Shown here piece after piece: positions 26,140 to 38,730 of a DNA stretch of 64,000 bases (the stretch's first letter is position 1; every line of letters starts with the position of its first letter). Both the position numbers and the translations under genes were made by a program. The DNA comes from Phorcus lineatus (taxonomy: Eukaryota; Mollusca; Gastropoda; Trochida; Trochidae): positions 31,471,645 to 31,535,644 of the forward strand of contig OV121088.1 of NCBI GenBank assembly GCA_921293015.1. The letters are read 5' to 3'. Under the pieces are notes generated by a model. That model ran no database searches, was not told the DNA's origin, and saw only the letters and a program-made list of their open reading frames with translations.

Positions 26140-27290
26140 AATACGTGAATGTCTCCACTGCATTTGAAGATAATGTTGAACATTGCGTCAATTGTATTAT
26201 TAGAAGACGATATTACTTGACTGTAACACGATCAGAAGTATTTATTTTCTAAGGGTGAAAGCTTAGCGCACCTTAAGTAAAATAAGGTGTGCCACAATGA
26301 TTTGCATAGTTTCGAAGTCCAGGGTTTTTCTTTATCTCTCGAATCATAAGTCAGCAGTGTGTTCTCATAACTTATCTAATCTTATCGAAAAACATTTCCA
26401 ACAGTAACAGTTGTTTAAGACATTAACTTTTAACAAAGAACCACAAATGATGCATGAATATGGTTGTTTTATTTAATCCTTTCTAAATCTCTTACGTATT
26501 ACAATCTTTATATTTCCTTTCTCAAAATGTTAAGAACGAATTTCCCCTGTTTGTGTATTTATGAAATACTCATACAACAGAACGACAAATGTATTCGGGA
26601 GTGCCTGACTTACAATCTCGAGATTATTTCAGATATATAGTCTATGATATGTCTCGATGTTGTAATCTTGATTTCAATGTATTTATTGAAAAATATGATA
26701 ATCATACACAACCGTTATCAGGGTAACTTACAATGTATGATGTTTTTTTTATCAAAGGAAAGAATTTCGTCCTCTGACAGATAGGTATACACTAAGAAAG
26801 TTTATCAAAGATGAACAAGATAAATTAGTAAAGATCAGTTTTCAAGGACTACTGGCACAAAAGGAAGGCTTACGAAGTCAGAGCACACTCAGGAGGAGTT
26901 CTGACTTGTTTCACCAAAGTAGTTGATTGTAGCCAAGGAGAACTTAAAATGGTTTGCATAGGTATTTTCAACCACGTCTTTCATTAATGGTCAGGGCCTC
27001 CTTTCACAAAGCCCTAAGGTGATCGTAAGTCCTTAAGGTAACCTTAGTGCAATGTTAAAGTATGGGAGTTAAGGTTAACCTTAGTTAAGGTTGCTTTGTG
27101 AAAGCGGGCCCAGATGTTCAATCTCATTCTGAATTAAATTTCGACTTAAGTAGTCTTTAAGTTAGAAAATAAGAAATGATTGTCTTAAGCTCTGCAGTTG
27201 CTAGATGAAATTAAAAGTAAAGGACATTAAATGCCGCAGTATATTCGTAACTGTGTCATTAATGTTAATGATAATCTATTTCGACAGGCA
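26140..27290 (+). repeat. Paralogous segment, copy 1 (partner 40195-41345)
   Basis: It shares an ordered series of blocks with 40195-41345: CCTCCACTGCAT, AGATAATGTTGAAC, TTGACTGTAAC..ATCAG, a 'GGTGTG.CACAAT' block, GGTTCTGACTTGTT and AGCCAAG.A. Both copies are about 1.15 kb. A foldback element interrupts copy 1. Confidence 0.6.
26994..27111. mobile_element. Foldback MITE of the GGGCC-TTTCACAAAG type, copy 1
   Basis: The ends are inverted repeats: GGGCCTCCTTTCACAAAG at the left against GGGCCCGCTTTCACAAAG read inward from the right. The inner part is rich in CTTAAGG motifs, and CCTTAGTGCAATGTTAAAG (27042-27060) is shared exactly with 44881-44899. Confidence 0.75.
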
Positions 27291-27510
27291 TTCACTGTTT
27301 TGATGAAGTCTTTACATCACGGGTGATACTAATAGGAAAGTCAGGTTTGTCCCTTTGGATAACGCATGCTCACAAGGGATGTTCAATTATTCATTCACAT
27401 TCTTTTAACTATATTTGCGTTTTTATTTCACTTTGAATCATTATTGAATGAGTGATGATGTTTAATGCTTCTTTGTATATTGTTTAACTTGGCTGAAAGT
27501 TACATTTACT

Positions 27511-28620
27511 TTTTAGCTCATCAGGTCTGAAAGACCAGATGGGCTTATGGCATGGCAAGGCGTCCGGCGTCCGTCCATCCGTCCGTCCATCCGTCCATCC
27601 GTCCGTCCATCCGTCCATCCGTAAACTTTTCACTTTTTCGACTTCTTCTCCAGAACCAATGACTCTAGAGAGCTGAAATTTTATGTGCATACTCCTTGGC
27701 AAATGGGAATTCTAAATTGTAGATTTCGTGACCCCATGACCCCAAATGGGGTCACAAGGGTCAAAAACTTAAAAATCTATTTTAATCTTCATCTCCAGTT
27801 CCAAAAGGTCCAGAGAGCTGAAAAGTTGTGTGTAGACTCCTTGGGAACTGGAGATTCTAAATTGTAGGTTTGGTGACCCCATGACCCCAAATGGGGTCAC
27901 AAGGGTCAAAACTTAAAAAACCTAATTTAATCTTTTTCCCTAGTTCCAAAAGGTCCAGAGAGCTGAATAGTTGTTTGTAGACTCCTTGGGCACTGGAGAT
28001 TCTAAATTGTAGGTTTGGTGACCCCATGACCCCAAATGGGGTCACAGGGGTCAAAACCTGAAAAACCTAATTTCATCTTCTTCTCCAGTTCCAAAAGGTC
28101 TAGAGAGCTGAAAAGGTGTGTGTAGACTCCTTGGCCAACGGGGATTCTAAATTGTAGGTTTGGTGACCCCATGACCCCAAATGGGGTCACAGGGGTCAAA
28201 ACCTAAAAAACCTAATTTAATCTTTTTCCCTAGTTCCAAAAGGTCTAGAGAGCTGAAAAATTGTGTGAAGACTCCTTGGACACCGGGAATTCTAAATTGT
28301 AGGTTTGGTGACCACTTGACCCCAAATGGGGTCACAGGGGTCAAAACCTTAAAATCCTACTTTCATCTTCTTCTCCAGTTCGAAAAGGTCTTGATAGCTT
28401 AATAGTTGTGTGTAGACTCCTTGGACAATGGGGATTCTGAATTGTAGGTTCGGTGACCCCTTGACCCCAAATGGGCAATGGGCCTTTTTTATTTGATTGT
28501 GAATAACTCGGACGTTGGGACAGGCTATCTTTCCTACACTGCCCATGACCCCATGGTCTAAACCACAACACCTATTTCTATCAAAAGTCTGATGAGCTAC
28601 AGAGCCCATGGCTCTATTTT
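27511..28620 (+). mobile_element. Pearl-like element with a 145-bp tandem core
   Basis: It starts TTTTAGCTCATCAGG with a short hairpin (AGCTCATC..GGTCT / AGACC..GATG.GCT), then a (GTCC/ATCC)n tract at 27569-27622, then tandem units, and ends CTGATGAGCTACAGAGCC..ATGGCTCTATTTT with a second hairpin. There are no intact ORFs of its own. The order subterminal hairpin, microsatellite, ~150-bp tandem core matches the 'pearl' elements described in oysters and ark clams, thought to be non-autonomous Helentrons; that link is by architecture only. Confidence 0.7.
27640..28490 (+). repeat. Tandem array, exact 145-bp period
   Basis: GTGACC at the head of the conserved palindromic block starts at 27728, 27873, 28018, 28163, 28308 and 28453, each exactly 145 bases apart. 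The block itself (GTGACCCC...GGGGTCAC) can form a hairpin. Short minus-strand frames of about 65 codons recur at the same period and are by-products of the repeat. Confidence 0.95.
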
Positions 28621-29480
28621 TTTAAGAGTCCTACCGTGGGGAACCGTTTGAGTGACACTATCGTTCAAGCAAAAACATTTAATAGAGCATTCGCACAAAC
28701 AAACTACGGTAAGGTTGATCTTCTAGAAAAATCTATACAGCTATTGAAATTAGGTGTATCGAAATTGATATCTCAATGGTTTGCAGTTATAATCGTTGTG
28801 ACCACCCTTTGTTAGTATCACAGTATCGGACTCATTGACCTCCTACCTTATATTTATCATACTGTTAGCTATTATGCTTGAATTTATTTGGCGAGTAATT
28901 TACAGAATATTACAAGTCATCGTGGTCAATACCATTTCATTAACTTATTAATGGTTTCGAATCAAACTATATTTTGTTTGTTAAAGTTAGAAGGTAGTTA
29001 AATACCTTTTATTTTTAATTTGTTTTTATTGAACTTGTAACCTCTGCATTTTTGACTGATTGATGTCTGAATTAATCTATTCGAGTAAATTAACTAATGA
29101 TTTTTAAAAGAGCAAACGCTTATAAGTTACATGAATGATGGTGTTTTAGGAACAAACAGCCTTATACAAGAAGTTGTTTTTTTATTATCTATATTGTTTA
29201 CTTGAAAATGAAGTAAATAGACGATTCAATTCAATACACATGTTTGTAACATAACAGCAATATATTGTAGTTGATTAAGTTACATAAACGACGTTCATTG
29301 ATAAGATTCAACACTAAATATCTTCATGGTAACAGTTGAATTGTATCTGCCGATTTAATGTGAAAGTAAATGCTATGGAACAAGATGCTTAACGTCATTA
29401 GTCTCCTTACAATTAGCTTTCTTCTGTCTTTGATGGAGTTTACCTAATTATTCCCCGTTGTTACAGTAAGAATAATATAA

Positions 29481-29619
29481 GTTATAACATTCCGTCGAGG
29501 GTGACATAGGGATATATTATTCCCGCGAAAGGTTTTATGCAACGAGCGGAACGCGAGTTGCATAAAACCTTTCAAGGGAATAATATATCCCTATGTTACC
29601 CGGGACGGAATGTTATAAC
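29481..29619. mobile_element. Foldback element, 63-bp arms, 13-base loop
   Basis: Bases 29481-29543 pair with 29557-29619 with about five mismatches. The loop is GAGCGGAACGCGA. Confidence 0.9.
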
Positions 29620-29910
29620 GAATTTATCATACCGAATGTCTTAATGTATTATTCAAAACTTGCTCTCTATTAGTAAAAAGACAAACAGAAATGAACAACA
29701 CCTATGACCTGATCACGTGACTTTGGTTGATTGACGTGGAAGCACGCTTTACTCATGTAGCGGGGTATAAGGGATTTATCATCCCTCGGCGGCGGTGAAT
29801 ATGGATATTTGTTTAGGGTCACGTGGACCAATCAGAGATCGGCATTCTTACATGAGGTATGATAAATGTCATTGCAATTTCCTTCAGGTATTTCATTCTG
29901 GTGTTTTTTT

Positions 29911-29986
29911 CATTTTAGGACAGAACATGTTTTAGCACATGTTTTTTTCATTTTAGGACATAACATGTTTTAGCACATGTTTTTTC
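29911..29986 (+). repeat. Two-copy 38-bp tandem repeat
   Basis: CATTTTAGGACA.AACATG and the following TTTTAGCACATG..T tract occur twice at a 38-base period. Confidence 0.9.
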
Positions 29987-30429
29987 ATTAACTGTTATAT
30001 GTGAGTAGATAATTAATTTAGAAAATGCGTTCTTTGCACGAGTTATTTTGATGTCTTTAGGTAAATATCATTGCATATGATGTATTTTACTATTTCATCA
30101 TCAACGGTTATACTTTTTTTTGGACATAAAGTCAGGATAGAAAGCAACATGTACATGTAACTGGCATGTGTACCTTTTATTTGCATAAACATTTTCCACT
30201 TTCAGTCTGTGTCAGTATTTATCATAACCTTGATCATTCAAGAGGAGTCTTTTTGTTAAGTTCATTTGAAAAAGTAAATACTCATGTGTTAAATATACAA
30301 TATGGACAAATATAATGTGTTAAATTTCCAAAATTCAAAATGGATTTAAGCAAGGTTATTAAGTTACCGACCATATGTTTACTTTAAACGCTATTATAAA
30401 AAAAACTCTATGCAAATGAAAACGGAAAT

Positions 30430-31100
30430 TGTATGTTGCATTGATAGATTAAGAAAACAGATTTTTTTCGTAAATTGGAGCAAACTTTTATAACTTGTAT
30501 CATTCTACGGATTAAATGGCAAGATATTGCAAGCACTAATAGATATATATAAACCAGAACAATCATGTTTTAGACCATGCTCAGGGATGACTATTTTGAG
30601 TTTCCGTTTGGACTCCGACAAGGATGTATGTTGAGTCCAATTGTATTTTCACTTTTTATTAATGAGCTTTCTGCAGAGATCATTAAATACGGTAAACATT
30701 GTGTGAAATTGTTTCCAGACATTTGTGGAATATCTATGTTGTTATTTGCAGATGATGTCATTCTTGTTTAAGATAATATCATTGGACTACAGTGTCAGTT
30801 AGACTTTCTGAAATCATATGCTGATAATTGTAAAAAAGTGTAAAGTTTGATGAATCAAAGGTTGTGGTTTTTTTAGACGAGGGGGGATTGTGTCGATGAA
30901 GGATAAATGGCTTTATAATGAAAAAAACTTTCAAGTTGTGGAAAGCTGTGAAAATCTTCGTTTAGTATTTAATAGCTCATGCAACTTAAAAAATTGATCT
31001 AGCACTGCACATTTAATTGAATTGATAACAAACCTACGTAAATTAGGAACAGTTCCTTTAGAAGTGCTTATTAAGATTTGCCAAATACAACCACTATGTA
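30430..31100 (+). pseudogene. LINE reverse transcriptase palm fragment
   Basis: The plus strand carries the RT active-site neighbourhood. An upstream frame has YDIYK-like remnants (about 30500-30575); then FEFPFGLRQGCMLSPIVFSL leads to LLFADDVILV with the catalytic FADD at 30745-30756. A TAA follows at once. The sequence then continues in the same frame with an IIGLQCQLDFLKSYADNCKK block and, after a frameshift, FRRGGIV and VVESCENLRLVF, as in CR1/L2-type elements. The thumb end and terminal knuckle are missing. It belongs to a related but distinct lineage from the 24.4-kb copy, judging by the FADD and spacing. Confidence 0.85.
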
Positions 31101-31158
31101 ATAAAACCTATGACTAAAGAAAGAAGAAGAAGATGTACACGATGATGATTATGATGAT

Positions 31159-31990
31159 TGTCACGGTGTAACGATATCTAAACTCAGACGAGACCCGTTT
31201 ATCCGACAGAAAGATAAGAAAAAAATAATCAAGCCAATAATAACTAGAGAGAAGCAAATCAGTGAATCAAGTGATTTATTTGCAGTCTAAACAAGACGAT
31301 ATCCGGATACAGCAACAAGCTACCCGTAATCCACTCAAAAGGAGTTAAAAACTAATTAAGGGAGTCAACAACCCATGAATAAACAAATAGACAAACTGTA
31401 GAGAATCACTCTAGCATACCCCTAGACGTTGTAACAACAAGATAAGCTAATGGCCGTCTTAACGAGATAGCATCAATAAGACAAATCAACACTTGGCTTG
31501 AATATACGACGGGACACGGGTGGACTAAAAATAGGGATGAATAACAACTAGCACACAGTACTTTAGATGATCCCTAATCACTACTTGAGTTAGTAAATGA
31601 ATAAGAACACTAGTTTAGGTATAGTAGAACTTATAAAATAATGGGAGGGAAGGTAAGGTTAAAACTGTAAGTTCTTAAAGGAAGTGATCACATACTCCAG
31701 AAAGGTACAGAGAAAAATAATGGAATATCAACCTCACCAATTTACTTCCAACGTCCCAGGTCCACCCGTGACCTCTCCCCGCAAGGATCAAGTCAAGACT
31801 GCTGGTACCAGAGCTTAGCCCGCTATTTATGGGCTTCGTTCGGGCGTCGGTGAAAACCAGCCGAGCTCCAAGAGGAGATGGTAGCTTATCATAAGGATAT
31901 CGCGAAGCTGTGTTTCTTTGCGAAACTAAATTATCCCTAGCTCCATAAATATTTAAGTTATGGAGCCCTACAATGGCTTATTGTAAAGGG
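31159..31990. other. Higher-GC unassigned stretch
   Basis: From TGTCACGGTG at 31159 to about 31990 the composition is noticeably richer in GC and lacks the AT monotony of the flanks. It includes GCCCGCTATTTATGGGCTTC (imperfect hairpin). No frame of note. A solo LTR or another transposon fragment is possible; no terminal repeats were established. Confidence 0.25.
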
Positions 31991-32707
31991 CACAAACTCC
32001 TCTACAAGTAGATATAAATATATATAACATGCGCAGTGGCATATTCGTTAATGCTACATGTAAAAAGGCTGATAAATGGAGCATGAAAATGACATTTGAA
32101 CATATAAAAATAGCCACAGTCGGCGAATAAAGACATGAATGATAAAAATAGATACATGAATGTAAAGTACATAATATGTACTTTCGATATATACAATAAT
32201 CGGTGACATTTTACAAAAGTACATTAGAGGAGAGGCGGGAAAAAGGTCGCACGCTCGAACTGCGTGACAATGATCATGAAATTGAATCATGCATCTAAGA
32301 CTATAGACAGCGTATCATTGGAAAAATATACCTCTTGCCGTATTATTTCCTGATACAACAGAATGCCGCATAGCTTTAAGCACTGTGCTTGTTGCCAAAT
32401 CTATAAGAGTAACCTAGCTTGAAAATAACAGCATTACACAATCGCCAAAAGCCCTAAGGCTTGTGGATGGTGATTGGCATGATATCTCGTTTCTTGTGGA
32501 AATGTCGTGTATATCTAATTCGTAAGGATACCTAATTGTACCTGTCTTATGCTATTTGATGAAAATTATAATGTTTGTAACGAAACCAACAGCTATAAGT
32601 ATTGTTTAAAGAGATGGAGCATAGTAACAGCAATAAAATTGTTTTAAATTTTACTCATCATCCATTGAAATAGAATGTCCCACTTTACTACACATATGTG
32701 CAGTGAC

Positions 32708-32843
32708 CTTAATCATTTGAACAATGGGTGTTCATAATTTTATGAACATTTTATGCTCCAATCAATGATTTTCGTCTTAATCATTTGAACAATGGGTGTT
32801 CATAATTTTATGCACATTTTATGCTCTAATGAATTATTTTCGT
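32708..32843 (+). repeat. Two-copy 68-bp tandem duplication
   Basis: CTTAATCATTTGAACAATGG begins at 32708 and again at 32776. The copies differ at only a few bases. Confidence 0.9.
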
Positions 32844-34833
32844 ACCATTTTAGATGGTATCGTAGTAGCCATAAAAGACACTGGATGGAGGTGAAAGCTG
32901 ATCGTTAGAATCTTTCCTCAGTAACTTCGTTTTACAATCCGTTTCCGACGATGATAGCATGGATTTCTGTGGATTATAGCTTAAAAGTTGAGTTATGAAG
33001 GCAGTTGAAATAAAAAGGCAGAGCATTTTAGTAAGAACACTTTCTTTCTTAAATTAAATTTTTTAAATTGAACAGGAACCTGATGAAGACGAGATTGAAA
33101 ATATATTAAAGGACCTGCCATGAAGATTAGCTTTCGATGAAACCCATTTAATTTTGTATTAGGTTCGACTTCATAGACATTAACCTTTAGTGATTGTGTA
33201 GTTCTTTCCATAATATGTGACATACAACTTCGGTTGCGCAAAGGTTATTAAATTCATCTTAAATGTTTTTTTGCAATAAAAATAACAATTCTTCTGAGTA
33301 TCATAAAGTTCCATATCTATGTTTAGAGATGTCTACTGAATTAATAAAATGATGAAATTAAAATCCTTTGTCGTTACTTACTTTTGCGATCAAAATCAAT
33401 ATTGATGTTTGAGAAAAGAACGTAATAATTAAAACATTAGTCGTACAAAACTGAAGTCCAAATGAAATTTCACCTAAGAAATTAAACCATTTTAAGGATT
33501 CAAGGAGACACGATAAAGGTTTGCAGTAAACGATCTCTTATAATTCCAACCTCTTAAAACCAAAAATGACATAACTAATTTTGCACTGAAGAAATATTTT
33601 GTGAGCAAGGGTCAAACGTTTATCAAAGACGTTTGTTTTCTTGACTGTTTCATCCAAACCGTAAAATGTGTATATAAAACTGGATTGGACCTAGCTCATT
33701 ATTGGTGAAACCGGTGACACTGTCTAACACCTTTAGAAAAATCTATGAGTTTTAAATCGTTGACTGGCTGTGATAGCTTAGCAATCATTCTGAGACCTTA
33801 AAAGATTATGCGACTTCCGATGTTAGCACCTTAGGTGACAACAACAATGTGCCACAGTTAAGTGGTCAGTGGCTGTTTATTGGCCGATCCTAAAGCCTTG
33901 ACTACACCGACCAAAGTCACAATGGTACATGTTATCCGACCTTTGCTAAGTACCATTCATGACGTCACTTAAATAGTTAGTCTTTGCATTGGTTCAACGT
34001 AAGCAGATATAGACCTTCATATAGGGGGGTGACAACTGCATTATGTGTTCCAGCTTGTCACATAACCCAACACTCTGTCTGCATTATGACGACGAGTTAA
34101 CAATTAAAATGCAGGAATAATTAGGACTCTTCTACTGAACAAGGTTTTTTTCTTCAAAATATTCATGCAATAACATTTTAAGATTTTGAGTTGATTTTTT
34201 CACAAAGGTCCCAAACGGATAGACAACTTTTGTATTACGTGACTCACCAAGAGCAATGTCGCGTGATTTTAATTTTTAATAATTTTTAAAACAAAGTGCA
34301 TAAATGTTCCCCAAAGTTAATTTAAACACTCTCTTTAATAAGTATTCTGGTATTCAGTTATGTTGTTTCAAACTTCATTGGCAAGATTAATACCACAGAA
34401 CTTTCGTTCAATATTTCAGTTTGAAACGTGGGAAGTATTTGTTGGAAGTCAGTTATAGAAAGAGGAATAGAGGAACATTCAACCATCATGCAACATGCTT
34501 AAGTATTGTTGCTAATGGATTTCAGTCCTCTGTAAATCGTTAATTGACAAGCTTGTCGATGTTCGTGTTTTGAAAAATGCTTTGTTTGATCTGGACTTTA
34601 TGTAAGTAACGACAAATCTGCAATATGGTTCAATATCGTGATCCTGGTGCATGTCAGTCCTCCAAGTTAACCTAATATAGAAACAATTGTAATTTACAGA
34701 CGTCTGTCTTACATTAAGAGAATTCATTATTGACATTTGGTTGATGGCAAAGAGATAAGAGAAAGAATTCTTGGTAATTTGAATAGTTATATTACTGTTT
34801 ATAATAAATCTATATTATGTTGGAAACAATAAT
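32844..34833. other. AT-rich, nothing recognised
   Basis: No supported gene or repeat. Frames up to 82 codons have no protein-like pattern. Confidence 0.45.
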
Positions 34834-34870
34834 AATAATGATGATGATGTTTAACATCATCATCATTATT
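34834..34870. repeat. Perfect ATC/GAT palindrome, 18-bp arms
   Basis: AATAATGATGATGATGTT is followed by one T and its exact reverse complement. It sits in the position occupied by ATC/GAT tracts in the other duplicated units. Confidence 0.9.
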
Positions 34871-35179
34871 TATAGACAATAATGATGAAATGAACAATTA
34901 ACACTTATTTCGGAATTTCAGATTAAACTTTTAAAGTTTGTTTAACATGTATTAATTATTATCAGGTAAAACTTAAATGATATTTACCGAAAATATTTAT
35001 ATGGTAATGCACTGAGGAATGATCACAAGACAAAGCATGACACGCAGCTTGGATTCGTTGTTAATTTATTTGTTGAGGGGACATATTTTTGGTGTAAAAG
35101 AGTTCATTTGTATATAGCTGAAATATCGACATTTACCAAAATCATCAATGTTATGATACATATTCACGGTCAAAAATAC

Positions 35180-35460
35180 TTTATAATTATAAAAGATTAC
35201 TTAAGTCAATTATTTTTTAAGATTGTTTTAATATATTGCCAGTTGCCTGAACAACATGACATCAAATCTTTAACAATAAATCAAATATTTTGGAACTTTG
35301 AATATACTATTCATTGCCATTCATTTAAAATTTTATTTTGGAAATAGATGTTCCCACTCTTTATAGACACTATTGTATTGCAAAACTATAAAACTATAAC
35401 ATAATTTTACACTGGGTGGTCAAAGTATAAGTTGTAACATTACCTATCTTGAAACGTTTA
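35180..35460 (+). repeat. Duplicated-unit landmark D/E, copy 1
   Basis: It contains TTTGAATATACTATTCATTG and AGACACTATTGTATTGCAAA, matching the blocks at 42378-42520, 48392-48620 and 51838-51930. Confidence 0.5.
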
Positions 35461-36790
35461 TATCAAAAGCATTAACCTACTTAAGTTAGTTTTAGTGAAC
35501 AAGAATATAAAAATTTCTCGAAAAACGGTCACATTTCCCCAAGACACTTTTCTTAACAATACACTAAAGTTACCTTTTACCACCTTCAAGACCAGAAGCC
35601 TCAAACTCACAAAATTCAACGATACTTTAACAGGGATCAATACAAAAAATGAACTGCAGCATTATAGTTTCTCTTTGTCTTAAATGTTGAGCATATGTGA
35701 CACAAAATTACACCAATACGAACATAATGACGAGATAAATCAACAAAGATATTGGTCTTTACGCTGTCTCTCACAATGATAATTTATATCAGTTAGATGA
35801 CTCTACCATGTAGATCTGTATAAAGCATTAGCCGCATGATAGCGATGAATTCTTCTGTACATGTAAGTAACATTTACCAATGTAGTTTCAAATGGTTTAT
35901 TTTTTTATCATTAGTGTCATATAAGTTTTAATTGTGATGCAAAAATAAATAATTAACGCAATTAATGAGTTACTCGAACGGGTATGATACATCGAGACAA
36001 CAGTTGAAATTTAGAAGTTGTTAGTATTCAAGAGGTTTGTTATGTGTTAATTTATATTCAGCAAAATAAAATGAACACGATATGGTATACCTCTTTAAAT
36101 TGGAATATCATAAAACGTTGTGAGCAGAGAGTGACTTGGTTTGTTGTGTTTTAACATCCCATAAGTTTAATTCTTTATGCTTAAATGATAGTCTTGAAAA
36201 TTTACTATCTACTATGTCTTGTTAACCGTCGCCCTGTTATCATAGGTGGGATCAATTGTCCTATTTTCATTCATAGAAAAAGGGATGGGGAAAATTTTAG
36301 GTAAAAGGTAAGAAAGTGAGCCAAATTTTTTTTTCCTTTTTTGATAATGCATGCAAGTTTGTTAAACATGAAATCAGTTACGTGTTGGATAACATTTATT
36401 CGTGACCATGACAAAATACTGAGATTTGTAATGTTCCTTTTCTAAATATAATTCTCCAATTTTAAGGTAAAGGTTTTCGTCTACATGTTTTGCGACTATT
36501 TAAGGTGTTTCCAAATCAATGGGAACATGAATAAAATATTCATGTATGTGATCGGAACATGATGTTTCTTCATCTCCTAAACAAATCATAACATTTGGCT
36601 GTAAAATGACTGAATGGTTTGAATTCAAGTGTACACTTATGACATGATATTTGCAAGTTGAAGTTGGCAAGTAATGTAACAAACTTTTGTTCAGCAACTG
36701 TATTGTCGATTCATATTTCCTTCAGATTCAGTCTAACAGCTTAACTTATTTCACAAATCATCAAATCGTTGAAAAGGTTAACAAACTGTA

Positions 36791-37860
36791 CAGTTGCATG
36801 CCAGGTTTGTTCACATACCTGAATATACTAGTGCAAATATCATGTAGTTTGAGATACCTTTGCCAAAGCACGTGCAGCATGGGATCATGAAGGTTTACAT
36901 GCAGACATGTCTGCTTTGACATGTCTGCTTTAGGGGTATAAAAAGCCATATAAGCCGCTGTTCATTCAGACTACACAACATCGGTACAGCGACCTGAAGA
37001 ATGCCAAGACTGAACAGAGCGCAACGCAACAACGCTATTAGCGGACTGCAAGCAGGAGCGACGCAGCGAGATGTTGCAACACACTTTGGCGTGTCCAGAC
37101 AGACAATTTCCGTCCAAACGGTCCGCAACAGGCTGAGAGAGGCTGGATTTTTTCCACGACGACCGGTTCGACGTCCCATTTTAACGTAACGTCATCTGGC
37201 GGAACGTCTCCAGTGGTGTCAACAGAGGATGAGATGGGCAGGTGGAGAACCGTTCTCTTCACTGATGAGTCCCGTTTCTGCTTCGACGAAGTGATGGACG
37301 AGCACGTGTATACCGACGTCGTGGAGAACGTTATGATGCCAACTGTGTTCAGGAGGTTGTCCCATTTGGAGGTGGGACTGTCATGGTGTGGGCCGGTATT
37401 CGTCACGGTGTAAGGACACCCCTTGTGCATGTTGTGGGTAACCTCACAGGAGTACGGTATAGGGACTTGATCCTACAGCCTTCCTCACGTCAACGTCCAT
37501 AGTGGTCTCTTTCAGCAGGACAATGCTCGACCACATGTTGCACGTGTTTGTCAAGACTTTTTACAGCGTAACAATGTCCAGACATTGCCATGGCCAGCCA
37601 GGTCACCAGATTTGTCACCAATTGAGCATCTCTAGGACGAACTGGATCGACGCGTGCGCAGTAGGAATCCACCACCCCAAACACTTCCAGGTCTTCTTGC
37701 AGCACTTCAGCACGAATGGCAGAACATTTCACAGGCTGTGATTGACAATTTGATTGCATCCATGGGTCGTCGGTGCCAAGCAATAATCAATGCCAATAGT
37801 GTTGAAACACTTGTGCACCTGTGCACTAACATCATGCTTATTCTGAATAAAATTTACTGA
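36791..37860 (+). mobile_element. Tc1-like transposon remnant with left terminal repeat
   Basis: A TA dinucleotide (36789-36790) precedes CAGTTGCATGCC and about 60 bases resembling the terminal repeats of the 45.2-kb MITE. The transposase pseudogene follows. No matching right terminal repeat was recognised after 37860, so the right end is probably lost. Confidence 0.65.
37001..37859 (+). pseudogene. Tc1-like DDE transposase, internally deleted and broken
   Basis: The product would cut and paste DNA at TA sites. Seen: Met at 37001 and an N-terminal helix-turn-helix (GATQRDVATHFGVSRQTIS). The next residues are VQTVRNRLREAG, which in this family lie well downstream, so a short internal block appears deleted in frame. 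A TAA follows at PILT. The first catalytic Asp box FTDESRF (37258-37278) is in another frame, the second box QQDNARPH is at 37513-37536, and the third PIEHL is followed by a stop in place of Trp (near 37633). The C-terminal frame ends at TGA 37858-37860. At least two frameshifts and two stops make it inactive. Confidence 0.9.
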
Positions 37861-38439
37861 ACAGAGATCTTCAAACAGCGTTTTAGTTTTCATTTCAATG
37901 TTTAACTTGCATCTGTGGTCTTTATATTGAAAGTCATTGTCAAGTTTCTTTTTTTGAAGAATTTATAACAATGATTTTGACATCGGATACATTGGTAATG
38001 GATGGGAATGCATAGATTTTCAAGGAAACCAGTCAGAAATGGAAAGAACTGTTTCTCCAATGAAAGAAAACACAGCTTTATAGCGAAACAAAGAAGACAA
38101 CCCTTAGGCTGTTCCCGACTGGCGGGTTTTATTTTAAACAAAATCTGTCTTTAATCTAACACAAGAAAACGATTTCATAAATGATAAGTACGACAGGTGA
38201 ATGTTATTATGTACACGACCGTGATTTCGACTGATCGGCGAGGGGAGCGCACCGGTGCCCTGCACGTTCTCATGCCGTTCACGCGAGCTGCATTCACTTT
38301 CAATCTCGTGAATAAACAAAGGGGTTCCTACTGACAAACAGTCATTTGCAAGAATGTCATCGTGGGCCGTAGCTGTCAAGTTGGTAATACTGCTGATAAA
38401 GCAAGCGTTTCGATTAAAAAAATCAAATCCGGGAAAAGT

Positions 38440-38730
38440 TCACTCATCACATTTTATATTTGTTAAATTATCATTCAAAATGAAATCCTTAGATATATTC
38501 CGGGAAACCTGACTGTGGAGGTTTATCATGCTTTGTTTTAAGTTTTTAACACTTTTAATGTGATCATTAATTGTTTGACTTTGAATGTCAAGGTCACCAT
38601 ATTCCTTAGGGCAATCTTCCCAGTTAAATTTTTTTCTGAGCAAGAGTCGGCTAAAACGAAAACATACCATATCGAAAAACATATTCTGCGACGTCTGTAC
38701 TGTTTAGCGAGGAGGGGCAACTCAACCATG
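38440..38730 (-). other. Unassigned decayed frame
   Basis: The minus strand shows an 80-codon frame with KFNWEDCPKEYGDLDIQSQ and a leucine/lysine-rich helical stretch ending NISKDFILND. The amino acid mix is protein-like, but no family is recognised and no start or splice context supports it. Confidence 0.2.

Noticed and set aside
27857-28344. Repeated ~65-codon minus-strand frames as a tandem gene family
   Set aside because: They recur at exactly the 145-bp repeat period and shift frame each time; they are products of the repeat.
37490-37783. Minus-strand 97-codon frame over the Tc1 remnant
   Set aside because: Antisense shadow of the transposase; the plus strand carries the catalytic boxes.
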